From: Patiria pectinifera
Lineage: Eukaryota; Echinodermata; Asteroidea; Valvatida; Asterinidae
NCBI GenBank assembly: GCA_029964075.1
Contig: CM057141.1
Location: 4,092,001 to 4,156,000 of the forward strand
DNA: 64,000 bases
Direction: 5' to 3'
Shown here: positions 22,931-35,200 of the stretch, piece by piece
How the letters are laid out: each line of letters begins with the position of its first letter
Position numbering within the stretch: position 1 is the stretch's first letter
Translations under genes and position numbers: made by a program
The notes under the pieces: model-generated
Databases searched by the model: none
What the model saw: only the letters and a program-made list of their open reading frames with translations
Told to the model about the DNA's origin: nothing

Positions 22931-25585
22931 TAAGATTTTGAAAAAATGTTAACAAATGATTTTTAAAATGAGTTAGAGTATGGGTATTCTCAAATATTTC
23001 AACACCCACAGAAATATCTCTGCCGGAAAATTAGAGTCAAAAATATGTGTAAGAGGGCCTCCATTCACGTTTACTACATACTTGTGTCATTATAGACTTT
23101 TCCCATTTCTCCTTGTTCTAAAAAAGATTATTTTTGAAATGGTTTTGAATTTTGGAATTTTTTTTTTCAGCCAACACTAAATATTTTTTAATATAACATT
23201 GTTTTGGATAGATTGAATCTTGCATTTTTGAAAAGCCAAAGACTTGATTTTATTTTAAACTGAAAATGAAAAATATGAGCATGAGGACAGATATTCCAAA
23301 ATGTTCCACTTGTTTAAAAGGACACAATTTGTTGATCAAACTTGAATTACAACATGCCTCCCTCCTCCCCCAAAGAGAAGTCAGTTGAACAGATTTCAAA
23401 TAATGAATTGCAATCTCTTGAATCAACCTATGTAAGATATCCAGACATAACAGCCATGAACTGACAGCAATCATGACTGATGTTTGTCAGTAAAACTGTC
23501 TTCAATCCCAAGGTATTGCCCAACAGCACAAGAAAAAAAAAAATGTAACAGTTGATAAGCACATGTGCAGTCCCCTTCATCATAGAGAGAGAGGATTTTT
23601 GCAAGCAACTCTGAGGTTCCTGTGTGTGATGGTGCGATAATTGCCGGGTTGCTTTTATCCACTCGCCATCTTTCCCGAGAACGTGGAGTGTCCCCATTAA
23701 CACTTATTGAACCAGAGTACCCGTAATATTGTCCCTTCTCTATCTCTTTAATTTTTTTTTTTTTTGGTGTAGCCTCGCTCTTAAAAGCCCTCCCCTGCTT
23801 TTTAATACTTCAACATCAAGTTTTTCCGGGGCCCCTCGGTCATGTTCAGATGAAGAAACAAGGAGGAAGGACAGAGACCACGTAAGAGTGAGAGAGAGAG
23901 AAGCGCGGTTGAAAGAAATATGACGAGAGAAAAGTGCATGACTGGGGATCTACCTGTAATTAACGCTTAGATCATGCGATAGCTTATCAGCGCAGGCATG
24001 CGTCAGTTAGGGCTGAATCCGTAATGGCGATAAACTCCCCAGGTGATTTATGACAACCATCCCGGAACGGGTCATATTCTTAATTAATGCAGAGATCTCG
24101 TCAAGGGATAGTGTAACAGTTGGAGGGAGATAATGCTCGGGCCGCTCACCGGGGCCTCTGATCGCCCAGGAACCCTCCAGCCCCTTCCAACTCCTCATCT
24201 GCATCTGTCAATGCTAATTCTATTTGAGCCGAAAATCTGACACGACCTTTTGAGCAAAAGTACACGGCACAAAGACAGCTGACTCTTAATCAAATTATTA
24301 TTTACCATGCTAACGACTTTTCTTTTGAAAACTCTCTTTCTCCCGCCCTGCTGAATGGCATATCGTACATCATTCCGGCTCACTTTTAGAAAATACATGC
24401 CCAAAAAAAATATATTATTGGTATAATCTGCTTGGACAACTACCTGTGCGGTCCGCTATTGTGACTGTTTAATGTCATGTAAATACCCACTTGTCATATT
24501 AGAAGACTTACAGGTATTTTTTTTTAACAAGATGTATGCAGCCCTACACTGCTGGGAAATGAACTTCTGCTGTAATGCAATTGACTGAACACACACTAAC
24601 TTGAAATTTAGGAAATAATTCTTTTGTAGTTCTCCGCAAATGGAATTCCGAGTACTTAGTTGCATTATTTGTCCCGCTCATGACACTGTGATTGTAAACA
24701 CTGTCACTCCTTTGATCAAATTTTCTTACAGAAAAAAAAGAAAAGAGTCCTTGAATCTCTCTTGGAGTTCACATGTCCGTGCTTTGTGGTTTGGCACCCT
24801 GAAGTGAAAAAGAATAAATTACCAAAGTGAATCACTAAATTTGAAACTTCAGGGAGGTAGTAACTTAAAAAAAACCACCAAATCAATCCAAGTTATGATA
24901 CAGCTTGTATAAGTTAATTTTCTTTTTAAAGTGTCCAACGCCTAATTCCAATATTAATCTTAGTGCAGAGCAGCACCCCCCCCCCCATTTTTTAAAATAT
25001 TTTTTTTCAATAACCAGTTATAGGAGTCCAGAGTTCAGTACAGAAATAATAATTTTTCCTTTGCATTCATAAACACATACTTCGTTCCATAACTTGTTAT
25101 GGATCTTTTCAGCAAAGCACGGACATATACAAGTACAAACTTTCAATTTTGAACTACAATTTCAGTTTGCAGAATTTACAATTTGTAATTTTTTAAATTT
25201 TGTTTTTAATGTGTTTTTTTTGTGGGGGGGTTGAAACAAGTATAATTGATCTGTATTTGAACTGTATCACCTGTGGTTTAGCACTAACAATTAATTGTCA
25301 AATGTACTTTAAAAATCTTTAATTTTACAAAACGAAACCAGCCCCTTTCGGCTTTTGAGATTGGTGTCCATCCTTTTATCGGCGGTCACAATTGGCTCAA
25401 ACTAACTGCAGAATTGCCCCAACTGACTGACAGTGACAAGTGGGCTTTATTCGGGTAGCCACAATCGTTAAGGTTACCAGTGAAACAGATCAGACACTCA
25501 CACAATAGAATCTGTCAAGAAAACGGTGAATTCATTTTCAAGTGAGGGTAAAAAAACCAAACCCTGTTTTTGGTTCGTTTGGCAG
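22931..25585. other. Intronic block up to the next exon
   Basis: Mostly AT-rich. It includes the island at 23900-24230 (listed separately), C-runs near 24977 and ordinary sequence up to the acceptor at 25585. No exon is recognised apart from the one at 25586. Confidence 0.35.
23900..24230. promoter_or_regulatory. Candidate conserved non-coding element
   Basis: Balanced, homopolymer-free sequence with CTGTAATTAACG and TTCTTAATTAATGC homeodomain-like sites, AGCTTATCAG (GATA-type) and GCTTAGATCATGC (23965-23977), which is shared with 6260-6272 along with nearby AGCTT and GCGC.GGCA words. It looks like a cis-regulatory element inside the 16 kb intron. Confidence 0.35.
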
Positions 25586-25675
25586 CTGGAAGCTCTGATT
25601 CGCGCTCACGAAGAGAAGAACGCCAAACTGACGGACCAGTTGGACCAGTTGAAGAAGCACGACCTCAAACTGGAC
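25586..25675 (+). CDS. Internal exon of the coiled-coil protein gene (30 codons)
   Basis: Acceptor TTCGTTTGGCAG and donor GTGAGT bound a 90 bp exon in phase 0. It encodes LEALIRAHEEKNAKLTDQLD followed by QLKKHDLKLD, an almost ideal heptad pattern rich in Glu, Lys and Leu. It follows the exon at 9350-9412 after a 16 kb intron and continues in frame into VLNQQLDKTITQ at 28204 after a 2.5 kb intron. Codon use is GC-richer than the flanking intron (AACGCCAAACTGACGGAC), as expected for coding sequence. Family unassigned. Confidence 0.88.
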
Positions 25676-26190
25676 GTGAGTATTTACAATCTTAGCGGAG
25701 CGTGGAAGGATGTGCCTTGCTTTTCTTCTTCACATGATGAAGAATTCCTTGGGATGAGGGAAAACAGATACTGGTATTATCTATAGCTAAAGTTGGGGTC
25801 TATTTTTATTTTCCCTGATATATATCTGACATCTATGATTTTTATAATTCTAGAAGAACTCCTTAATGCAGTCGTCCTCCCAGAGTGATTATGAATAGCA
25901 AACTAGGTACCTACCCAACAAATAAAAACATTGGTTTGAGCCATTTTCAATGACACTGGAATGGCAACTTAAAAAGGACAGCGTAACAGGGACAGGAAAA
26001 ATGGCACACTTTGGACTCTCTAAGTCTATACATGCATACTTTCTGTTATTGATATATACATGTATGTAGCAATGTTTGTCATCAATTGACAACTCGTCTC
26101 TATGATGAACTGTAACGATCTGAAGATAATGTCAGCAATTTATCATTCTATAGACGAATACAGGCACGTGATCATTGTACACACAAACAC

Positions 26191-26297
26191 AAGGCCCCTT
26201 TCAATGGCGAACGCATTGTGCAAACCTATGGTACTGCCCCATGATGGACTATCTGAACAATAGCTAGCACAATGCTTTCACCATTGAAGGGGGCCTT
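26191..26297. mobile_element. ~107 bp hairpin MITE, family M2, copy 1
   Basis: Ends AAGGCCCCTTTCAATGGCGAA and TTCACCATTGAAGGGGGCCTT are inverse complements with few mismatches. The middle contains GATGGACTATCTGAACAATAG. Related sequences are at 37308-37391, 60379-60455 and, as one end only, 47825-47855. Confidence 0.85.
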
Positions 26298-27774
26298 CGT
26301 GATAGAATTGAAAGCATGCCCAGTGTGGAATAGAGGGAAAGTACAAGTTGAATCGCCAGTCACGGTCATGTCCGCTGTTGCACACGTAGCACAGTTTCCA
26401 TGCACTCCCTGGAGACCAGAAAATGGAAGAGCGCCACCTTAAGTCAAAGAATGGATAGGTTCTCCACCAATGGTCATAGAGTAGCAGGTTCAGTACTTGA
26501 TTTCTGGAAAAGAATTTTCGGACCTACATGTACAAAAAACAGTACATGCTATTTCTTTGAAAAGAAATTTATTACTTGACTGTCTAGCTTTTTTTTCCTT
26601 AAAAGGAAAAGGAAGAGAATTTGTTTTAAAGTTCTTCACCATTTTACATGTATGTCCCTGTATTGCAGTGTGTATGCTCCTCTATGATTCTAATATCACT
26701 GAACTGGAAAGATTTGTATAATTTTGTGTTCAGTTTTGTTTGCTGAAACTGTTTAAGTATTGTTCGTCAAAAAACAGATCTGTATGACAAGATTCCTCAT
26801 AAAAGCATTACAATTCCCAATAGAATAAAACCTTTTGGGACAAATTTACCTAGTTGTAATGCATAATGTTTGCCATGAGCCAAATTAACAATTGTCAACA
26901 CCAGTGCAACTGTCCAGCCATATGAATCAAGTTTGCACAAGTAATTGCAAACCCATCAGTGCCATAAACTACATTTGACCCCGATGCTTCCACATTAGCA
27001 ACAATTATCATCGTTACGGCCGACCTCCACCACCACTGAAACACCCCCCCCCCCCTCCGCCAGATCATACCAACTAGTGGCGGGCAGTGGCAGAGAGATG
27101 TTGAGATTTCTACCACCGTCTTCATTTCTCCCTTTCTCCACGAGTCAGTTGACTCACGGTAACAGACCGTGAAGGGGTAAATGTATGGAGCGTCGGCCGA
27201 GCGTGTTTGAGCGAGTAACCGCCGCCGTCACCGGTCCCCGTCGCAGCCGGCCGGCCAGGCATGACTGACAGTGATTGTCACCGACATGGTTCCATACATT
27301 ATTTTTTTTTTTCTCTTTTTTTTTTCTCTGGTGCCGATGCGCCAACCTCAGAATTCCAAGGTGTTTTATAGGTATCTCTGTTGACTCGGAAATATGATGA
27401 TTGGAATATGCACGAATTGGTGGCATAATGATTTTCTTTCGTTGGAGAAGGTGCCTAAAATGTTCATTACTGGCACCTATTGCTCGTTGAAACTATTTGA
27501 AATACGATGACTCACCAGCTGCTTTGGCAGGTTTAAACAAGTAATGTTTTTTGCTATGTTTGTTTTTAATGACCCCCCCCCCACTTTTTTTCCTTTTTGT
27601 ATGCTTCAGGCATGTAAATCTGACTTACAAGGGAAATTTACATGTAGCCTATGTGTACCTAATTATTTGGATGAAATTCTGGAATCGAGGTTTCCACTGT
27701 AGACTTTCCACTGATTTGAAAATGTAACACTTCACCAAAATGACAAGACTGGAAGTTTTCCTGGTCAGTGCCAG

Positions 27775-27965
27775 ACACGGATCCAGAGGGGAAGGGGAAA
27801 ACACCCCGCTCTGACGCCCCCAAAAACAACATTATACTGGTAGCAATAAGTGTGTGCTGCATTATCTATATGTCCGACTGTCTGTAACAATCGGACATAA
27901 CAAAATCTGACAGGCCTGAAACCCCCCCCCCCCCCACCCTGCAAACATTCCTGGATCCCCCCTGA
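27775..27965. mobile_element. Probable degenerate TIR element
   Basis: CACGGATCCAGAGGGGAAGG at the left is echoed in inverse by ATTCCTGGATCCCCCCTG at the right, with an interior inverted pair TGTCCGACTGT / CAATCGGACATAA. Poly-C run inside. Boundaries approximate. Confidence 0.5.
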
Positions 27966-28203
27966 GTGCTCAGGGCGAGTTTGCCTGGTTTGTCTCTGTT
28001 TCAGGCTAACCGAAAAAAAAATCATATTTTACAATACTAAAAAAACCAGGAGAGACATACTTTGATTGCGTATTGCTACACCTGTAATTGTAGCGTAACA
28101 GGCAGTGGCTAGCTATTTCTCAGACTGGCTCAGAAATGAGTAGCGGGTTTTTGCATTCATGATTCGGAGCCCTTAAATCTCCCCTAACTCTTGTCATTTG
28201 AAG

Positions 28204-28944
28204 GTTCTGAACCAGCAGCTTGACAAAACCATCACCCAGGTTTTGGAACTGAAGACGGCCAACGAGCGTCTGACTGCAGAGAGCACCCGCCTGGCCAACG
28301 AGAACATTGGCCTGAAGGCCGATGCCAGCAAGCTTCAGGATTGCGAGTCCCATCGAGAGCAGCTGACATTCGAGCTGGGCGAGACTCAGCAGAAGATCAA
28401 GGAGTTCTCGTTTAAGATAAGCCAGCTGGAGAAGGACCTGGCATCTGCCGAGGAATCTAAGGCTGAGAGGAGCTCGGATGACGAGAAGTTAAAGAAGCAG
28501 GTCCACAAGTTAACTAAGGAGGTTGCTGGGTATCAGAAGCTGATCACGGAGCAGCATGAGATGGAAAGAGGTCTCAGAGAGGAACTGGAGGACAGGACGG
28601 CTGAGCTAGAACACGAGCTCTCCGAGAGGGACAGGATGCTGGTCTTCATTGAGAGGCTACAGGAGGAGCTCAGGAAGAGGCAAGTCGCCGGGAAGGAAGC
28701 GAGAGCCGAGAAAACAGAAGGGATGAACTTCAGGGAGTTTGTGCACCTCAAGCGGGAGGTGAACCACCTCCGGGAGGAGAACGAGGAACTGCGTCTGGCC
28801 GACAGGGTCAAGCCGCTGGCCCTGCCGAGCCTGAAGGTGGCCTCGCCGGGAGGTGACGGCAACAAGGAGAGAAGAAGTAAAGGAAGCAGGCACAGCGCTA
28901 CTTCCTCCAAGTCGACCATTCTCAGCATAGCGAACATCAGGTAG
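28204..28944 (+). CDS. Terminal coding exon of the coiled-coil protein gene (246 codons and stop)
   Basis: Open in phase 0 from the acceptor TTTGAAG to TAG (28942-28944). It starts VLNQQLDKTITQVLELKTAN and continues as a nearly unbroken coiled coil for about 200 residues. Leu heptads and Glu/Lys pairs are clear, and the segment MNFREFVHLKREVNHLREEN leads into the last helix. The final ~45 residues are different: KPLALPSLKVASPGGDGNKE, then a Lys/Arg/Ser-rich stretch (RRSKGSRHSATSSKS) ending ILSIANIR, probably unstructured and a possible phosphorylation or basic-interaction tail. Base composition is clearly GC-richer than the surroundings. The antisense strand is also open but is a shadow. No domain lets me name the family. 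A scaffold or cytoskeletal (for example centrosomal) role is only a guess from architecture. Confidence 0.93.
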   Translation, partial: VLNQQLDKTITQVLELKTANERLTAESTRLANENIGLKADASKLQDCESHREQLTFELGETQQKIKEFSFKISQLEKDLASAEESKAERSSDDEKLKKQVHKLTKEVAGYQKLITEQHEMERGLREELEDRTAELEHELSERDRMLVFIERLQEELRKRQVAGKEARAEKTEGMNFREFVHLKREVNHLREENEELRLADRVKPLALPSLKVASPGGDGNKERRSKGSRHSATSSKSTILSIANIR

Positions 28945-29500
28945 CACATGTCGGTGTGCTTAAAAATTGAATAGCCGTGCCGAAACGCAAAGTAATGAGT
29001 GTAAAGATAATGTGAAAACTGTGTGATACAGTCGGGAAAAGGCTTTCTTGAAAAAGCTTTCTTGAGCCATCCAGACTTCACTGCAATGTATATTTTCACT
29101 GGTCTGTTGAAGTTTTGAGCTGCAGCTCTACCTTCAATGAGCATATGTTGTTTTGAACCTCCCATTGCAACATTCAGAGACTGCTTCGGTATAATAATAA
29201 TAATAATAATTATTCTGGATCGGACATTTGGGAGACATCCCCATAGACTTGTGCACAAAATTTTCAAACTTAAATGTGCCCTAACCCAATATTCCCTTGT
29301 CCTTTTTCCACAAATTTCGGTGTGTTTACTTATAAGACCGCAAGCAACAAATATAACCTAATTGTGACACTAAACTTGTGGCTTTAAAGGGGGGCTGTGA
29401 CATTAGGGAGACATGAAAATGTCTCCCTAATGACCGATGTCTCCCATCGTGCGAAGAAATTACGATAACGTGTCTCCTTAGTGGTACCTTTACATGTATA
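28945..29500 (+). other. Presumed 3' UTR and downstream sequence
   Basis: No AATAAA is seen in the first 600 bases after the stop. The first lies at 29577-29582, inside repeat-derived sequence. A short (AAT)n stretch is at 29190-29211, and a perfect hairpin at 29401-29432. Confidence 0.5.
29401..29432. repeat. Perfect 14 bp stem-loop downstream of the gene
   Basis: CATTAGGGAGACAT, loop GAAA, ATGTCTCCCTAATG. A GNRA-type tetraloop would form in RNA. It follows TTAAAGGGGGGCTGTGA (TTAA at 29384), so it may be the end of another TTAA-type element. Confidence 0.85.
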
Positions 29501-30063
29501 ATAGCATTTACATGTATATTGCGCAAAATGCATAAACATATGTTTTAATGCGCATTACAATACAAATTACATGATGAATAAAACCGTATTATTAGAATCA
29601 AAACTACAATGCCATACAATCATAAAGTAAAACCATCAAAATTCATAGGGTAATCATTTAAATTTCTATTGAACCATTAAAAATCACCGAGTGCACAAGT
29701 ACACATAAAAAGCCTTCTGAAATATAAAGGTTTTCACCTCGCGTTTAAAACTCCCCAGTATTTCTTGACATCTAATGTGACCAGGTAACTGGTTTCAAAG
29801 CTGAGGACCAGCTACCATAAATGCTCTCTCCCCGAGTTTATTAGAAGTACAAGGGGGGACCTGTAACTTCAGCTGGCAAGACGATCTAAGAGAATATGAG
29901 GACCCACTCAACTGAATAAGATTACTAATGTAAGTAGTGGGTAAGATCTTATGGACAGATTTAAAAACAAACAAGAGAATCTTAAAACCAGATGCAATAT
30001 TTAACTGGCAGTCAGTGTAAATTCTGGAGGATTGGAGTAATATGACACTATTTTGATTCACTA
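29500..30063 (-). mobile_element. LINE 3' end fragment (non-LTR retrotransposon)
   Basis: On the minus strand, 30063-29810 encodes a peptide containing FKILLFVFKSVHKILPTTYI, then SYSLRSSCQLKLQVPP and GERAFMVAGPQL. This matches the region after the reverse transcriptase domain that is common in CR1/RTE-like LINE proteins (pattern: FK...HG..P.YI..L, RSLRSS, GDRAFS.AAP.LWN). A one-base frame change follows AGPQL; the next frame reads NQLPGHIR...FKREVKTFIF, the expected continuation. The stretch 29500-29640 resembles the 3' tail. 5'-truncated, old and inactive. Confidence 0.8.
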
Positions 30064-32176
30064 CACACAGTCATGTGTTCCCACCTGTTAGTCTTTATAA
30101 GCAAATGTATACATTTGTATTTGTATTTTTTTTTTTTAATAATGTGAATATTTTTTGTATTTGTTTTCTGAGTGACAACCAGTTTTTCTTAAATGCCAGC
30201 TGCTTTTCTCAGATCTATTGTACACACGTTTGAATGTTTAAATTCAATTAATAATACGCACAACAGACCAATAGAATTGTGCACACAGTGTATTTCAAAT
30301 TCATAAACTGTTAAATTTTAACTTATAAAACTAATGGACAGCAGTTTTAGTAACGTTCAATTATTACTAAACATGAAAGTTTACATCATGCATTGAAAAT
30401 TAAAGTAATTGACAAACCTTGAAAAGTTGTCCCTGTATAAAAAAAAAGAACTTCGAAAACCTATGCCTGTGTAAATTTGCAAGTATGATGTTTCTGCACA
30501 CGAACAGCATATGGAAATACAGCTGCTAATTTTTTGGATATCAGCGAATTTGTGCGTAATATCGTCATCAATCTTGCGCATACTAGGTCAAGCAATCTGC
30601 GGAGCGAGTCCCAGATCACACTGTGAGGGGGCATAATCCCGCCGTTAGAGCCAAGACAAAGACCTGGGGATGATTTTCAATTAGCACCGGCTCCATTAAC
30701 CTTTTGGCTACCGCACCCAGGTTGGCTTTTCCTCCGCGACTTTGCCTCTCTCTTCTCTTCGCTTCTTTTAACTCCCCCCCCCTTCCTCCTCTTCCTTCCC
30801 TTGCCCTCACTGTATCTTAATGTTGTCATTTGTCGCATGAACACGGTCATGCTCGGGCATCAAATCACACTCTGTGCAAATAACACTACATATAATATGT
30901 GCATCACATATCGCTGGTAATTGTCTAAATGGCTCTGTCCTAATTCCAGAATGTAGGTTATTTTATGCGGGCGCAGGAATCGCCTGATGTATTAATGCAA
31001 TTAAGGAGTTCGATGGTACCGTCATATGGCACCGTGTAAACTTTGAGGCAGAGAGGGATGGGACGGAGGGGGAAAAAAAAGAAAAAAGAATAAGAAAACG
31101 GGGGGAAAAAAATATGACCGGTTGGAAGAGATGAACTGCATCTCATCGCATGCTGATGAAGGCAGTGCCTAGTGTTTGTGTATGAAAAACCTGAGAGGCT
31201 GGGATGAGAAATGGAGAGGCAGGAGAGAAGACAGAAGAGGGTGGGGGATTGAGTTTCATAAGGAAGTCAAGATATTTCCTGACGAATATTACATCTGTGA
31301 GTACGTCTCAGTATTACACACATGTGTTTGTGTGTGGCTATGTGGGAGCGGGCGCGTCCTAATTTATGACATATTGAAAGATTATGAAGCTTTTCAGAAT
31401 AACCCAAATATTGTATTGATTGATGTGACATACACGGCGATATTCTGGGTTTACTGGACTCTCACACACACACACTCTCTGCCGCTCGTACACGGTGTCC
31501 ACGACCTCGGTTTTGTAGCTCCTCGGCCGGGTCACACTTTGTTGTCCGAGTTTATCCAATTTCCTTCTCAATCTGGGAAGTAGGTTAAGTATCAATAACG
31601 GATACTCTGAAGCATGGGCACGCAGGCCCCCTTGATGGGCTGTCACACCTTGCAATCGTAATAATAACCCGGGATAAATGTTGGCTTATATTTACAAGTC
31701 TGTCCAATGAATCTTGGAGTGGTTTTCCACACAAAAAAAAGAGGCAAGCGGCAATTCCAAACTCGGAAGTTTCATATGGCTAGTTTCACAACGATCTGTA
31801 CGATGAAGCTCCGGTTACTGAAATGAACTTGCGAGAACCCTGGAAGAAGCTGGCGTGAGATAAATAAAAGTGAAGCGATCTAGGAGTAGGAGGGAGATGG
31901 ATAAGGAAGGATTTGTAATGGGAAAATCAGGCAAGTCAGCAAGCAGGTCCAAGTTGGTAAGCATCTAAGACAAGCAAGCAAGCAATTAAGGAAGCTCGTT
32001 TAATTGCTTTTTCACCCAAAGTGCAACACTATGAGTGCGTTCGATTACTTCCCCGAGCTTACTCGCGCCTGGCTCCTCGCGTGATAACAGACATGCGCAG
32101 TGTAGCTAAATAAACGAACGGTTTCGGGTAAAGTTTCGTGCAAGAGCTGGAAAGTTGAACTTTGACATGACCCTGA
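30064..32176. other. Intergenic block with candidate regulatory island at 30560-31030
   Basis: 30560-30760 and 30930-31030 are balanced sequences with TTTTCAATTAGCACC, GTATTAATGCAATTAAGG and GGTACCGTCATATGG words. Purine- and pyrimidine-rich tracts occur at 30730-30800 and 31050-31120. The 135-codon open frame at 31176-31583 has no domain character and includes a CA-repeat segment. No gene is called. Confidence 0.3.
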
Positions 32177-32284
32177 GGTTGCATCCGAATCAACTGTCTA
32201 GAGCTAGGTCTAGGTCCACGCCAATTGAAAATACGCGGGGATGGGCTGACGTAGACATAGCTGTAGCTCTGGAAGCACACGGCC
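32177..32284. mobile_element. Short TTAA-type MITE, second copy
   Basis: Inverse orientation to 11182-11311. Ends GGTTGCATCCGAATCAACTG and TCTGGAAGCACACGGCC. Interior GAGCTAGGTCTAGGTCCACG and GACATAGCTGTAGCTCTGG match the nested copy. Flanking CTGA/TGAG are decayed forms of TTAA. Confidence 0.8.
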
Positions 32285-35200
32285 TGAGGTGCCCACCGGA
32301 CGTTGCATGGCCTTATGGGATACTTACCTCATCAGTAACCGGCTCAGCGAGTCAGTTACTTGGGCCAGGCTCGAGTAAGCGCGAGAAGTCACGTGAGAGG
32401 TAAATGGAATGCCGTCGTGCTTGCTTTTTAGAATGAATGTTTTTTTTCCATTTCCAGACTGCTGCGAGTTGAGTTCAGCACTTTAAATTTACAGATTTAT
32501 TGATAAAAGTGTGAAGTTTTTCATAAATTATTTTTTGAAAATGTGCTTTTTAACCACAAAATAAGGCGTCGCGAAGGAAGAATGCTTGAATTATTATCCG
32601 TTGTAATGACATTCATGTTAAAGTGATGCGGACAGCAGCTTCCCATATGGCTTACATACACATTAATGTTTTAACACCGTCTGCAAATGACGCATGTGCA
32701 AAATATCTAGAGTTGTTTATCTTGCCACGCATTGAAATAGCTAAACACAAGACTGTGAAATTGTAAAAAAAAAAAAAAAATCCCAGGACTCGGAAGATGT
32801 TGTTTTATTTATAAGTAGCATTAAAAAAAAAAAATAACAAATAGCCAAAAATAACAGGAAATCTGATGGAGGATTGGATTAGGATTTCACAGTTCAGTTA
32901 ATGAGGGGGAGCCTAAGACCTGTGCGGTGCGACACCTCTCGGCAAAGACCAATAAATGGGTGGCCAGGTTCCCGCAAATTGGATTACCCCGGCAAAACAG
33001 GATTGAACGGTTTAAGTAAGGCTTGTTCAGCCAATTTAGACGTGGCGGGGTATTTAACCGTGTTCCCCCCGTTTAGATCTGGTTTATGCGGCAGAATTAG
33101 CCCTGATCCATTGTTTTGATGCGGAACCAAAGTCCAGATTCACAGTTTTCAGAATCTTTTGATAGATTGCTGGTAACGGTGTTCACCACTCAAAATTTCT
33201 GATGGCTTTTCAGGAAAATTTGTTGAAAAGGTTAATTCGATAGATGACTTTTCTAAATTGAACAACAAAATGCAGATTTTGAACGGTTTGAAACTTGGTG
33301 ACATTTGGGAGATGAATGGTCCAGATGAAGTCCAAAAACACATAAGCAGAAATCGAGAAAGATAATCGTCAATTTACTTGCAGAGTGTTTCATATCCGAA
33401 GCATGAATTTTATGCAATGGGGATCAGTTATTGTAAAGGAAGGTGGGTAATGGAAGATTTGTGCTCAGTTGACTGGAGGGGAATTTCTTTAAAGGACCTG
33501 TTAATATCAGGCTCCCTTCTTCTTTTTTGACACACACAACCTGCCTCACATAAAACGGTTAATTTCCAACACAAAATCTTGATTGAATCGTTCAATGGAC
33601 TCGTCCCATTTTGGGGGTGAACGACAAACACTCTGTGGGTCAGGGAACAGGTATACGACAGCACCCAAAGCGTCAATCGAATCTTCCAAATCATCGATCG
33701 GACAAAAGAGGCCAGAACTTGAACCAGATCAAGTTCACGACCTGCGTGGCCCGCCGTGGTGGATCGAGGGGCGCAAATGGTCCCGCGTCAACGACCCACC
33801 TGGTGTAGAGAGAAGAGACGAGGACCTCTTGCAGTGACAGGTGGCTGAGTCCAGGGTGCCATCTGAGATGGACGGAGGCACCGCGCCTCGCGACATCGGC
33901 CCGTGACGTTTCTCTTCTGCGGGTCTCTTCAGTTTTCATCCAGCACACTTCCAGTATTAGAGTTGTTATCACTGAACGAGGTCGATTCCTGATTTGCCTA
34001 ATAGACTTTAAGTCCGTTTACAAAAGCTATACAGTGCAGCCCATGAATTTAGATTATTACGGTTTTTGCCCCCTTTTTAAAGTTGCTTTCCCCATGCTCT
34101 TCAATTCTTTTTTTTTTTCTCAATAAATTTTGAACATGTATGTTTTATTCCAACTCTTTTTGTGTGTGCGTGTCTGTGTGTGTGTGGGCAACCCTCTGAT
34201 TTTAAAAAAATCATTTTTGGACACAAACAGATCGGCCTTGCGTGCGGACTGCTTACTGGTCCGTGCATGATCAACACTGGTTGTGGGTTGGGAACAAGGC
34301 AACCCCACCAGAATGGAATTATTGTCGAGCCGCAAGTAGTTCAAATTTGTAAAGTAATTATTCAGTAGCTAAACCGTGGGCCGTTTTGGTTTTGTTGATG
34401 TCTCATTGGAAAGTGAATAACATTTGTAATAAAAAAAAAAATGGACAATATTTTTTTGGATGAAACTAGTAACTATAAGTTTACTTAATTAATTTTCAAA
34501 TGTGAAAAGCATAAGATGCATCTCAGAAAGGTTGTACTGCCTGTAGATTGAGAAGGATATTAACTTACAATTAACAAATTATACAAGTTGAATTGTTTTA
34601 TTTCCCTTTTGGGGGCAGGGTTGGAATTGGGAGGGGTTGATTTATGCACCAATGTAAGTGACTTTATAATTTGATTTGTCTTTTATAAATGTCCTGTCTT
34701 ATACGTAGAGCAATGTGGATGGCTGTCATTTCATGATCTCCATGATGCTGTCTGTCAGCTTAACTGAAGTCCGTGGAAAAGTTGTCTCTGTTTGTGATCT
34801 TTCATCTTCAATCCAATTTAAAAAGAAAATCTTCGCTTTAACTTGCCAGCCTCAGCGCAACTTTTTTTTTTTCTTTTTTTTTTTGGATTGACTTGTCCCT
34901 TCAGACTTGATGCCATAAGTGCAACGCAGCCACCTCACATGCCAACAAATTAACAGTGTAGTCCACCGCCCAACGATTAACATCCCCTCTGATGATCGGC
35001 CGTCGTTTCTAGTCAATTTTTTTTCTCCTTCTTATCGCTAAGTACCATCACCGGGGATGAGTTCAGATACCTTGCCTCGCGCGCGCAACCAGTCACTTAA
35101 AAAGCGAAAAGGTCAGAGTCATTGTAGCAAAGAACAACCGAACCCTGTCCAGAACTAGTCATCTTACCTTCGCATCAATCTACACCTAATCCCCATGCCA

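Larger units (their letters stand above)
25676..28203. other. Last intron of the coiled-coil gene
   Basis: GTGAGT to TCATTTGAAG. A branch-point-like CTAAC lies about 20 bases before the acceptor; the pyrimidine tract is weak. It contains a MITE (26191-26297), C-runs near 27045 and 27570, a GC-rich patch at 27150-27290 and a transposon-like stretch at 27775-27965. Confidence 0.6.

Noticed and set aside
28533-29267. 244-codon open frame on the minus strand
   Set aside because: It is antisense to the terminal coiled-coil exon. Its Leu/Ser-rich composition is the complement of Glu/Lys/Leu codons, and the + strand has splice-site and frame support.
31176-31583. 135-codon + strand frame
   Set aside because: It contains CA-repeat-derived residues and lacks domain or splice evidence.
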